DNA of 64,000 nt from Notolepis coatsorum (lineage: Eukaryota > Chordata > Actinopteri > Aulopiformes > Paralepididae): positions 55,433,743 through 55,497,742 of the forward strand of contig OZ020589.1 of the NCBI GenBank assembly GCA_963971535.1, given 5' to 3'. Both the position numbers and the translations under genes were made by a program. The notes under the pieces are model-generated. The model searched no databases, was not told the origin of the DNA, and saw only the letters and a program-made list of their open reading frames with translations. This document shows, piece after piece, positions 55,901 through 64,000 of the stretch (its first letter is position 1; each line of letters begins with the position of its first letter).

Positions 55901-57242
55901 TAAAATAGGCACTACACAAATCTATAACCGTAAAATACTCAGCTTGTGGCGGGATGAATGTCAGTAGTGTGTGGGGATCTGGGACATCGGCGGGATAGTC
56001 AATTAAAACCTCATTGACGGCCCTCAAGTCGTGTACCAGACGGTACGAGGTGTCAGATTTCTCCATTGGCAGCAACGGCGTGTTGCTCTTGGGGCTCTTT
56101 GTCTTCCGTAGTACTCCGGCTTCTAGAAGTCCTCTGATTTGTGGCTCGATTCCAGCCACCGCTTTTTCCTTCAGTGGGTACTGACTTTTTCAGGGCAGGG
56201 TTGCTCCTGGTCTAAGCTCCACCCTCACTGGTTGAGCAGATTTGATCAGTCCAATGTCGGTGCTATGTTTTGACCACAGCACTTCTGGTATGGCCCCCAT
56301 CATCTCCTCCTGGAGGCTCAATTTCTTGGGGGTTTCTTCCACTGTCTCCTGTGACAGCTGCACCGTCTGGGGACGTCCCATCCCTGTGCCTTGAATCATT
56401 ATCTTGACGAACCGCTTGTCCGGGCTTATCCATATGAGTCGGTTCTCCTTCGTCTGTTCGAACTTAATTTCTTCTGCCTCTTTCATCATCATTCCGATGT
56501 GTTGTTGATCGCACGAGTCAGTTATCTTTAGCGTCACGTGGGGAACGCTGCCTGTGATCTCGTGTTCCTTTTGCAGATAGTTGCTCCGTGCAAGCCGTAT
56601 TGCTGCTCCTTGGGGACCCATTATTATGCTGGTGGCGTTGAGCTGCACCTCCTCTGGTTGATTTCTCAGCCACTCCTTGGCTTGTCTTTGATCCGCATCT
56701 CTATAGTACTGTAGAGTGCAATGGTATGGTGTCTCTGGGTTCTTTGCATCTGGCATATTGGCGGTGATGAATGTCTCCCATTCCAATGCTGGTCCGAGCA
56801 ATTCCTGGCTTAGGTTCCCCAACCAGTATACTTCCGGTGGTCGGGGGTCCGTCCTTTGCATCATTTCATAGTAATGGTCTTCTGGGACGTCGATCACACA
56901 ACCATCAGGCGTGCATAGAATGTTCATCCCCAGCATACCAAGGCCGTCCCTGCCCAGTAAGCCGATGGGTGCGGTGTCGGAGACCAAGATGGAAACAGTC
57001 GCCTCTTTGCCTCTGTACTTCAGGGTGACAGGTTCTGTCACTGGAATCAGCTTTTTTATTCCCTCAAATCCAATGGTCCGTACATATCGACCGGACATGG
57101 GCAGGTGTGTCGCATCTTTAAGTTGGACTACAGTGTACGCCGCCCTGGTGTCTGCCATCATCCTGACAGATTTATCATTCACCGCTATGTGCACTATTGG
57201 CTCCTCCCTTAAGTGTGACAATGACAGCTGGCACCCCCCCAT
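52996..57242 (-). pseudogene. ERV pol (protease, RT, RNase H, integrase), decayed
   Basis: Minus-strand blocks: 57242-56190, protease-like (VRMMADTRAAYTVVQL; DTR in place of DTG/DSG); 56159-55737, RT start (SYRLVHDLRAVNEVLIDY, VIDLCSAYFSVPL); and 55724-54624, RT active site and connection (MDDIILCADDQTTCHKESIE). Then 54571-53825, the RNase H end and integrase zinc region (CAICLKNNARRG); 53855-53430, the integrase core (CSDNGKEFVDKTVR); and 53403-52996, the C-terminal domain (FRRKWYGARREGPYEVVRAT). Breaks: in-frame TGA near 56188 and 55738, frameshifts near 54620 and 53840, and a break near 53410-53430. The layout resembles gamma/epsilon-like (class I) retroviruses. It is non-functional as it stands. 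Confidence 0.85.
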
Positions 57243-57246
57243 TGAA

Positions 57247-59856
57247 CTATCTGGGCCTCGTCAGAACGTCTGTTCCGGCCCCCTGGATGGATTTACTGGG
57301 CCCATGCTCATTCTGGTCTTGGGTCTGGCCTTGGTGTTGGGTCTGGTATTGGTTCGGTCCGTACCACTGATCCTGGAATCGGCCATATCCTCCTCGGCCA
57401 CCTCCTCTGTTATTTCCGCGACCCCTGCTGCTGGGTCCTTGGCTTCGCCACCCTTTGTCACATGTTCGGGCGAGATGTCCGATTTCTCCACAATTCCAGC
57501 ACTCAGCCGATGCCGGCCATCCAGGTGGTCCGCTTCTTTGCCGTCCATTCCCTCCTCGGGGCTGCCAGTTCGATCCCCTCTGATTCTGTTGTTGAAAGGG
57601 TGCCGGCGCTTCCTGTTTTGTGGGCTGTGCTGTTTCCTGGTTGTTCAGTTGTTCACTATTCCCCGTCTCGGCTCTGGGCTGTGTGGCTTGTACCATGGCT
57701 TGGAGGTATTCTACCACCTTGATTGCCTCGACAGGCTGTTGGTACATGAGCTTTCGCTGACTTGCCGTTTCTTTGTCTTTGGCCTGTTGCTCCTTTTTCC
57801 TGTGTAGCTCCACTTGATGGCTCACGTTCTCCATGTATGCATCTAAGGGAAGGCTTCCCAGGCATACCACTTCATTCAGTTTTTGTCTCACTTCGCTGGA
57901 GAGGCCCTTCTGTATCTTTTCTCTAAGCATCGCCTCCTCCATTGGATTAGCTGCGGGGTCTTGGCCAGTCATGTCTCTCCAAGTGGCGTAGGCCTTTGCC
58001 ACATACTCCCTGGGGGGGGTATTAGGTTCCAAGGCACCAATGTGGATCTTGTCCGGATGCATCATGGTTTGATAGGTTTCCCGCAGGACTCGCCACAGTG
58101 CTCCTCTGTGGGCGGTGAAGAGGTCCTGGTCGTGGGCTCCTGAAACTACGTACCGCACCATAGCAGCCTTGGTTAGTAGTTCTTCCATGACAGCGACTCC
58201 TACTTTGTGAGAGAGCAATCGCTTGACATCGCCGATAGCCAGCTGTTGGCCTACCATCATTTCCTCCAGCTTGGCAATCCACGGAAAAGCCCCATTCTGG
58301 AGGGAGGGCAACTTCTCCGATATTTGGGACATGTCTGAAGCATTCCATGGCTGGTACTCCAATCCCTGATGTCTTATCATTAATGGTTGCATGCTGACCG
58401 TTTGCTCTCTGGTAGCGGATCTGGTCACTCTTTTGTCTTCCGCCTTTCTCAATGCTTTGATTTCATCCCTTGCTTTATCTATTTGGTCTTCCAACGCTTG
58501 TCGTGCGGTGTTGACCCTTCTCCAGTTTTCGGAGCTTGCTTTGTATCCCTCGGAAACGGTGTCTTTGGCCTCGTGGTAGGACTGTATCTGTGCTTCCATC
58601 TCGCGGTTTTCCTTAGTCATTCCCTGGTGCCGTCGGTTTAATTCCTCCATGGTCTCCGTCAGTCTCAGCATCTTGCTGCTTTCTTCGACGGTGGGTGCGG
58701 AAGAGTAGAGTGGGGAAGAGAATTGTGGAGCAGCTCTTCTTCTGCTTGGTGTCGCTCCTATGGGGGCTCTCTCCTTTTTCTCCTCCTCCTCTTGTTCTCT
58801 GTCTCTTTCCTGGTACTGGTCCAGTGTTTCCCACATCTCTAGGTTTTCCTCTGAATCTTCCAGGTGTCTGCGGCCTGAGGGGGGGAAGAGCCGACGACGG
58901 ATGGGAGCTTGTCTTGACTTTCCCTGGGGATAGTCTCTTCTGTTGCTGAGATCTCTGTCATACAGATTTTCTATTTGGTCATCCCAAGCCCTGATGTCGT
59001 CGCTTCGGCGTCCCTCTCCTTCTGCCCAGAGAATGTCTTTCTGTGCGACCGTGAGCGGCACATGTATCCTTCGATGTCTCTCTTCGTCTTGATATCTCTC
59101 CGCCGCCCTGGTATGAGGAAAATTGTGGGGCTGAATGCCTCGCTCCCTCCTTCTCTCCTCCTCTGGCTCGTCTGTTCCAGGCGTTAGGGTGATTGTTGTC
59201 ACTGCCCGTCCCGTCTCTGTCCTATGGCCGCTATTGTTGGTTATCTCATAATGGCTATCCATGTCTATCACAGGCAGGATAGGGTATATTGGTTCCCTAT
59301 TCCTGCTGGCATATGGTGGGGGTGCTATAGCTACCTCAGTTCTTACCTGTTCTGCTCTCGGTAGGGGTCCTTGGGTGAGCGGGACTACCTCAGCTGCTCT
59401 TTGGAAGGTGACTATTGTCCTATTAGGGGCCAGGGGAGTGGTTGGGATTGGGGCTATCTCCTCTGTCGGCAGGGCCTCCTCATTGACAGTCGAACTGCCC
59501 TTTTCCTCACTCTTCCTTCTCTCAGCTTCCTGAGCGAATTGTGCTAATGTGTTCATTTCTTGCATGCGTTTTTTCCCTCTTTTTGTCATTTTTCCCTCTT
59601 TTTCCTCCTCCGTTCTATATGTCCTAATTAGAGCATGCAGATCTGATATTATATCTAAATCAAAAGAGCCCTCAATAGGCCAGGGTTTGGTGATGTGTGG
59701 CCATCTTTTATTCCATTTCAGTGATAACTCAGTAAGTTTTGCCAAATAATAAGGATTGTCCTCTGTGTAAGGATTATTTTTAGCAAGCACTTGTATCGGG
59801 TTATCCTCCCTCCAACCAATTAGGGTAGTCGCATCTTTATTTGCCTCCGTTTTCAT
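57247..59856 (-). CDS. ERV gag, intact 869 aa
   Basis: From the ATG at 59856 to the TAG at 57247. The N-terminal part (1-130) starts MKTEANKDATTLIGWREDNP and includes a lysine-rich stretch. A long charged, coiled-coil-prone middle follows, then a capsid-like region with QNGAFPWIAKLEEMMVGQQL and LREKIQKGLSSEVRQKLNEV. The single zinc knuckle is CWNCGEIGHLARTC, starting at about residue 786, followed by a Gly/Arg/Gln-rich tail. At 869 aa it is longer than most gammaretroviral Gags. pol begins almost at once at 57242 in another frame. The gag frame is open although pol is decayed, which could mean selection on gag or a recombinant origin. Confidence 0.8.
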   Translation of the reverse strand: MKTEANKDATTLIGWREDNPIQVLAKNNPYTEDNPYYLAKLTELSLKWNKRWPHITKPWPIEGSFDLDIISDLHALIRTYRTEEEKEGKMTKRGKKRMQEMNTLAQFAQEAERRKSEEKGSSTVNEEALPTEEIAPIPTTPLAPNRTIVTFQRAAEVVPLTQGPLPRAEQVRTEVAIAPPPYASRNREPIYPILPVIDMDSHYEITNNSGHRTETGRAVTTITLTPGTDEPEEERRRERGIQPHNFPHTRAAERYQDEERHRRIHVPLTVAQKDILWAEGEGRRSDDIRAWDDQIENLYDRDLSNRRDYPQGKSRQAPIRRRLFPPSGRRHLEDSEENLEMWETLDQYQERDREQEEEEKKERAPIGATPSRRRAAPQFSSPLYSSAPTVEESSKMLRLTETMEELNRRHQGMTKENREMEAQIQSYHEAKDTVSEGYKASSENWRRVNTARQALEDQIDKARDEIKALRKAEDKRVTRSATREQTVSMQPLMIRHQGLEYQPWNASDMSQISEKLPSLQNGAFPWIAKLEEMMVGQQLAIGDVKRLLSHKVGVAVMEELLTKAAMVRYVVSGAHDQDLFTAHRGALWRVLRETYQTMMHPDKIHIGALEPNTPPREYVAKAYATWRDMTGQDPAANPMEEAMLREKIQKGLSSEVRQKLNEVVCLGSLPLDAYMENVSHQVELHRKKEQQAKDKETASQRKLMYQQPVEAIKVVEYLQAMVQATQPRAETGNSEQLNNQETAQPTKQEAPAPFQQQNQRGSNWQPRGGNGRQRSGPPGWPASAECWNCGEIGHLARTCDKGWRSQGPSSRGRGNNRGGGRGGYGRFQDQWYGPNQYQTQHQGQTQDQNEHGPSKSIQGAGTDVLTRPR

Positions 59857-60977
59857 TTTCCTATATGCGTTTCTTCTTCTTATGTACTAGAGTTTTTAAT
59901 TCCTCTTTCTGTTTCCTATTTTAAGAAATCTTTTTCTCTGGTTCTCTTTTTCAAAAATGGCAGCAGGCAAGAAAGTGGTCTTTGTATTCCCTGTCTAAAT
60001 GTAGGTGTCTATGCTTTTGTGACTATCTCCTGCTTGAACAACCGCTAACGGTACTTGTAGCCCTGTCTATTCTCTTCTTTACCTTTTCACTGGTGATCTG
60101 TAGTCTTACCTGACTTGCGGTGCCCTTGTTGCCTGGCAGAACTGCTGAAAAACAGAGCACAAAATACAACAGTTCTCTTTCATTTTCAACTGGAATCTCA
60201 CTTTACTCCGTCTTTTCAGTATGAATATCATTTTCTATCTAAAATTCATACCACATCTAATTTTTGAGAGATTTTTTACCAACAGTATGAATAATCCTTT
60301 AACTTAATTCATACAATTTTTTAAAATTTTTAGAGATATTGTGATTGACAGTGGTGTTTGCGTCTTCGGTGTCTACTCCCTTATTTCCGCTTTTTTGTTG
60401 ATTCCTCTTTCGTCGAATCTCGGCTTTCTGATGTTTCCCCCATGGTCCCACTCCAATATTCTGTTTCACCTCGAAAATCACAAACATTTTAGATTAGTGT
60501 CTCAACCCTGATTACACATTTCATTCATTCTTCTGTTTCCATTTCTCAATACTACTTCCTCCCAGTGGACATTTGTCTTATTCAGCACCTCCTGACACCA
60601 CTCCCTGCACGCCGCGAGGCCCCACCCTCTGTTTTATGAAGCGTCCATTACAGATTCCCCACAGAGGACAGGATAACCTCACCACAGGTACAAGGTAGTT
60701 AATGCCCAGGCACCCCGCCTCGTCTCCCCGTCTACTAACCCCAGGAAACCCAGTGCCCTGCTAAACGATCATGCATAACCGTACAGACTCAGCACCAGAC
60801 CCCAGGGACCTAATAACTCTCATCACATTCTTTCCCTGTGTACCTACTATGGAAACAAAATTCATCCATACATCACAAACATTACTTTTACAATATCCCC
60901 AGGCACGTCCCCTAATACCATACCCCTCTGTACACCCCATCCACCACTCATCGACCCAGACTGTCCAGCAGTCCAGA
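59857..60977. other. spacer between env tail and ERV gag
   Basis: It should contain gag's leader and perhaps an LTR, but no LTR ends could be fixed. On the minus strand there are purine-rich blocks (AGAGGGTGGGGCC near 60630, GGGAGGAAGTAG near 60560), a TTCATAAAAC near 60640, and CAGGTAAGACTAC near 60105, which looks like a splice donor. A 62-codon minus frame (60487-60299) is unrecognised. Confidence 0.4.
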
Positions 60978-61223
60978 TCACAAAATGGTAGCCAGGGCGT
61001 ACTCGTGGTATCTTGGCATCAACGGAACGCCCACCTCCGCTCGGCTCCCTGCCTCATCCTCCTCTACCGCCATCATCTTTGTCATAACAGGTGCAGCCGA
61101 GCGGAGTGACTCCTCCACCGCCAGGCCGGCTGCGCAGAGAGTCCTAATCAGACACCCAAAGCATGCTTTAATCACCGACACACACACAACCAATATTACA
61201 AATATCACCACTGCATAGAGAAG
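60978..61223 (-). pseudogene. env membrane anchor and tail after the stop
   Basis: Directly after the env stop, and in the same frame, the minus strand encodes a hydrophobic run, VVIFVILVVCVSVIKACFGC, and a short cytoplasmic-like tail ending at 60978. This is the expected position of the transmembrane anchor of a retroviral Env. So the whole gene differs from a complete one by a single in-frame TAG at 61224-61226. Confidence 0.75.
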
Positions 61224-62255
61224 CTACTTAATTATCACCCAACCTATATACCCCATTTGCTCCAGACCCCAATCTTCCCACGAACTCTCTCGAGAGTCAT
61301 GGAGATCCCTCGTAATGTTCCTCAAATGTGCTATCACGTCTGGCATCCCTATCTCATCATTGGCGGGCACATAAGTGCAGCATTCCTGACCAATCAACGC
61401 ACACGTACCCCCCGAAGCCGCCAACAAAAAATCCATAGCCGCTCTTGTCTGCATCTCCATTAGCCTCAATGACCGCATCTCCTCATTCTCTAGGCTAAAC
61501 CCCTTTGTTGTTGTGGCCGCCATATCCTCAAATATTGCAGCCAAACGATCAATCTCCTTCATATTCGCATATGTCCCATATGAGGGAATCGCCACCCTGA
61601 AAAAATGGTCCGCATCCCGTCTCCCCCTTGTCTTGGGAAACGCTGGCAACACATCAGATACCCTCATAGCCGGCACCAAATATCCCAACGCACATCTCCC
61701 TTTCCAACCCGCTGGCAATGCTGCATACGCATTTACACCACAAATCCAATACGTACCTGGGGGAGCCCGTGCAGCCACCTTTTCAGCCCCCAGGCTCACC
61801 CCACCTACACAATTCCCCAGCGTGCCCACATACTTACCATTCTTGCCGTCCTCACATCTTGTAAACTCCTCCGGCCTAACTGCCACCGGAATAGGCCCAA
61901 CATCCAACGTAGCCTGCCCCGTCTCACCCCCTAGCAACCGCCCCGTCCTACGATAAGCCTCCATCCTCACCTTACTCACTCCCTTACATAGGAAAGGCAA
62001 ATTATACCCCTTCATCACAGAGTTATGACACTCAGTGATTGGGTGGGCCATAAGCGGTAAACCGGCTGCAGCAGATTCTGGTGCTAGGCCGCACACATAA
62101 CAATCAGTCCTATTCGCACTCTTCGCCACCTCCCTTGCTATTTTTATAAACATATTTGTGTGAGGTTCTTGCAATGCCCGCTTGTCCACGTCTATATTTA
62201 TAAGTTCCGGTGCCTGGGGCCAAAAATACAGCAAAACTCCCGCCGTACATAACAT
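61224..62255 (-). CDS. retroviral envelope glycoprotein (env), stop before anchor
   Basis: 343 codons from the ATG at 62255. A hydrophobic start, MLCTAGVLLYFWPQAP, is a possible short signal peptide. The surface part has NRTDCYVCGLAP, with a CxxC motif at 52-55 and an N-glycosylation site, plus GTYWICGVNAYAALP. A furin-like RGRR lies at 210-213. The transmembrane part has MQTRAAMDFLLAASGGTC and a CX6CC motif (C285, C292, C293), typical of gamma-type Envs. It stops at TAG 61224-61226, just before the membrane anchor. As read it would be a secreted or truncated protein, unless the stop is read through. At 343 aa it is short for such an Env. It begins 14 nt after the E2 ORF on the same strand. 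Confidence 0.85.
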   Translation of the reverse strand: MLCTAGVLLYFWPQAPELINIDVDKRALQEPHTNMFIKIAREVAKSANRTDCYVCGLAPESAAAGLPLMAHPITECHNSVMKGYNLPFLCKGVSKVRMEAYRRTGRLLGGETGQATLDVGPIPVAVRPEEFTRCEDGKNGKYVGTLGNCVGGVSLGAEKVAARAPPGTYWICGVNAYAALPAGWKGRCALGYLVPAMRVSDVLPAFPKTRGRRDADHFFRVAIPSYGTYANMKEIDRLAAIFEDMAATTTKGFSLENEEMRSLRLMEMQTRAAMDFLLAASGGTCALIGQECCTYVPANDEIGMPDVIAHLRNITRDLHDSRESSWEDWGLEQMGYIGWVIIK

Positions 62256-62269
62256 GACGGCGGCGTCCC

Positions 62270-62899
62270 CTAACCTTCCGATTTTGGTGGAGACCGCCAG
62301 CCAAATCTGTCATGATTTTTCACCAGGGTCTCAAAGGCAGCCTCCGCTTCCTTTTGGCTAAAAGATACCCCATTTGCCTCTTCTACCCCTCTAACCATGC
62401 GACTCTGACCCATCACTAGGCTAGTGGCAAACTGCCTCACGACAGCCTCCATGGTATACGCGCTAGACCAACCACGCGGCGTCAACAGCTCCATACATAT
62501 GACCCCACCCTTACTCACGTAACCATGCTCTAATCGCGGGGCGAGTACCTGCATGAAAGGCGGAGAGAATGGGAAATTTTCAGGGAAAGAGACACTCAGC
62601 AATATGAACTCTGTCTTCGTCTCTTTCATATCCTGCCACAACAGAGAGTCCACATCTATTTGAAACAACCGAACTTCCCAGTTGAAGAGATTATCCTCAA
62701 CCAACTCCACCGCAATAAAACCGCCGCCCAGTCGTCTGATCTCCTGAAGCTCCCTCATAAGTCTCCTTGACCGGACCAGGTCACCCCGAGTCACTGGTGA
62801 TGATGCAGATGGCGCATTGGTTCCCCTCAATCTCGCGATTGTCCTCGCGAACCAGCCCTGTGGTGCAGACCGCCGTTCCACCGTCTGGCCTTTCACCAT
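62270..62899 (-). CDS. UBE2Q-like ubiquitin-conjugating enzyme E2, intronless
   Basis: 209 codons from the ATG at 62899 to the TAG at 62270. A basic N-terminal tail (1-45) is followed by a UBC fold: RLMRELQEIRRLGGGFIAVE, FILLSVSFPENFPFSPPFMQ, HGYVSKGGVICMELLTPRGW and SSAYTMEAVVRQFATSLVMG, ending FGWRSPPKSEG. The GG.ICMELL...GWSSAY block is the signature of the UBE2Q family. Cys135 in VICMELL matches its catalytic cysteine. As in UBE2Q proteins, the usual HPN motif is absent. UBE2Q host proteins have a long N-terminal RWD-like region and introns; here only the catalytic domain remains, in one exon. E2s pass ubiquitin from E1 to a target. The neighbour, 14 nt downstream on the same strand, is env. 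It is either a captured gene of the retroelement or a retrocopy that landed beside it. Confidence 0.85.
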   Translation of the reverse strand: MVKGQTVERRSAPQGWFARTIARLRGTNAPSASSPVTRGDLVRSRRLMRELQEIRRLGGGFIAVELVEDNLFNWEVRLFQIDVDSLLWQDMKETKTEFILLSVSFPENFPFSPPFMQVLAPRLEHGYVSKGGVICMELLTPRGWSSAYTMEAVVRQFATSLVMGQSRMVRGVEEANGVSFSQKEAEAAFETLVKNHDRFGWRSPPKSEG

Positions 62900-63090
62900 C
62901 TTTCACTGGTCAGATTAGTCATGCATTAGTCAACCTTAACAGTTCAATTAATCCCCATGTTCAACATTCTTATTTGTTAGTTTTCTAGCCCATGTTCACA
63001 ACGGCCCCGACCCCAGCCTGGATCCCCCTAAGAGGGACCCAGCAATATGGAAAGAAAGCCAGGGCAGAGCGAGAGAGAGAGAGCACCTTC
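62900..63090. other. 5' flank of the E2 ORF
   Basis: No gene was seen. On the minus strand, TGACCAG lies just before the E2 start region and might be a splice acceptor. Confidence 0.35.
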
Positions 63091-63990
63091 AGGAAAACAG
63101 CGCGTGGGGGGGGGGGGGGGGGGGGAAGCTTCCAAGAAAAGAGGAAAGTCCTCTATGAAACAGAGAGGGATGTGGAGGGCAGGTAATCCCCACTAAAGAA
63201 ACTCACCTAGTGGGAGGGAGGGAAAGAGTACTATAACGGTACGGGGGGGCACACACTATGGTATGGAGGGAGATGTTTACACCCCGTAGCAGATGTTCTA
63301 CAATGGGGAGGGGGGGGGCACACACCATAGCAGAGAGGGAAGGAGATGTCAGAGCTATAAAGGGAGGGAAAGGAGGTATGTAGGGAGGGAGAGAGAGACT
63401 AGGAAGGGAGGGGAGGGAGGTATCTAGGGAAGGAAGGGAGGGGAGGGGGGTATTTTAGGGAAGGAGCTATGAAGGGAGGGGAGGGGGGGGGGGTTCACAC
63501 TATAGCAGAGAGGGAAGGAGATGATAGAGGGGGGGGGGCACAGAGGGAAGGGATCTGTTCCATAGGGGGGGGGGGGAGGAGGGGCACACTATGGTAGCCA
63601 ACCAGCGGGAGAGGGGCGAAGCCAGGAGGATATACCACAACGGGGAGGGGGGGGTTCCGAATTAAACTTCCAGTATCACTACATTTCTGCTGCGCATAAT
63701 GTACCACTTAAGGAGGGAGGGAGAGAGAGAGGGATGGAGGAAGGGAGAAAGGAAAGAGGGAGGGAAGGAGAGGGGGGGAGCGAGAAGGAGGTGAGGGAGG
63801 GGCGAGGGAGGGAGAGAGAAGTGAGGGAGGGGCAATGGAGAGGGACTATAATGGTGCGGGGGGGTATACTATGGTAGAGAGGGAAGGAGTTGTACCATAG
63901 GGGGGGCACACACCATGGAAGAGATGGAAGGATGGAATGGAATGGGGCACCCACTAGGGGGGGCTCTGATGAAACTTCCAGTATCCCCAC
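63091..63990 (+). repeat. G-tract, purine-rich degenerate tandem repeats
   Basis: Recurring blocks of a G-run (7-20 Gs), CACACACCATAGCAGAGAGG and GAAGGAGATG occur near 63246, 63311, 63485, 63527, 63563, 63855 and 63901. AAACTTCCAGTATC occurs twice, near 63665 and 63972. The unit is irregular. The minus-strand C-tracts recall the U3 of the LTR at 1776-2133, so this may be LTR-derived. It reaches almost to the window end. Confidence 0.6.
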
Positions 63991-64000
63991 ATATACTGTA

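Noticed and set aside
56911-57807. 298-codon plus-strand ORF
   Set aside because: Antisense shadow of ERV gag and pol; no domain.
62270-62899. Normal host UBE2Q gene
   Set aside because: Single exon, catalytic part only, and adjacent to env; host UBE2Q genes are longer and have introns. A plain retrocopy remains possible and is stated in the finding.

Overview
The window looks like intergenic DNA of a ray-finned fish (teleost). The evidence is L2-clade LINEs, a BEL/Pao element, Ty3/Gypsy elements, hAT/ZMYM-type transposases, the ubiquitous fish SINE core, long AAT and CT microsatellites, and AACGTTAGCTAGC-type spacer DNA. I see no bacterial-style operons, no rRNA or tRNA genes, no CRISPR array, and no multi-exon host gene that I can name. 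Almost every real coding stretch is a transposable element or endogenous retrovirus (ERV). The one host-type protein is a ubiquitin-conjugating E2 of the UBE2Q family, and it sits directly in front of a retroviral env.

Layout. 1-12.3 kb: a hAT/ZMYM-like transposase gene, broken by a minus-strand LTR element (1776-7254, TSD CTAT), by a truncated L2 (8416-9220) and by a second L2 (about 9960-11601). Then comes a 57-bp minisatellite. 12.3-13.4 kb: a possible two-exon mini-gene. 13.4-28.7 kb: copies of a LINE called 'LINE X' here. One copy is split by a full-length, apparently very young BEL/Pao retrotransposon (14064-23156) with one intact gag-pol ORF. Also here are a reverse LINE fragment flanked by a 117-bp direct repeat, a SINE that shares the LINE X tail, and a 110-bp tandem array. 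29.4-35.1 kb: a Ty3/Gypsy gag fragment split by a LINE ('LINE E'), which is itself split by an L2 with an inverted 5' end. 35.1-43.2 kb: a minus-strand Ty3/Gypsy with gag, a GGGAAAC frameshift site and pol, carrying a 1966-bp TG...CA insertion in integrase. 43.7-49.4 kb: LINE X remnants, an inverted-repeat unit with minisatellites, AAT and CT microsatellites and an LTR-like segment. 49.4-51.7 kb: another L2. 51.9-59.9 kb: a minus-strand ERV with an intact 869-aa gag and a decayed pol. 61.0-62.9 kb, same strand: an intact UBE2Q-like E2 ORF and, 14 nt downstream, an env ORF with one in-frame stop just before its membrane anchor. 63.1-64.0 kb: G-tract purine-rich repeats.

How the parts relate. 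Insertions into insertions give a relative age order: hAT before the ERV-like element and the L2s; LINE X before BEL/Pao; Gypsy gag before LINE E before L2. The most unusual point is the E2-env pair: a cellular ubiquitin-conjugating domain that keeps its catalytic cysteine, in the same orientation as a retroviral glycoprotein gene and upstream of an ERV gag. LINE X and the SINE look like a LINE/SINE pair, because they share about 140 bp of 3' tail. All assignments rest on reading motifs and comparing repeats by eye; no database search was possible.
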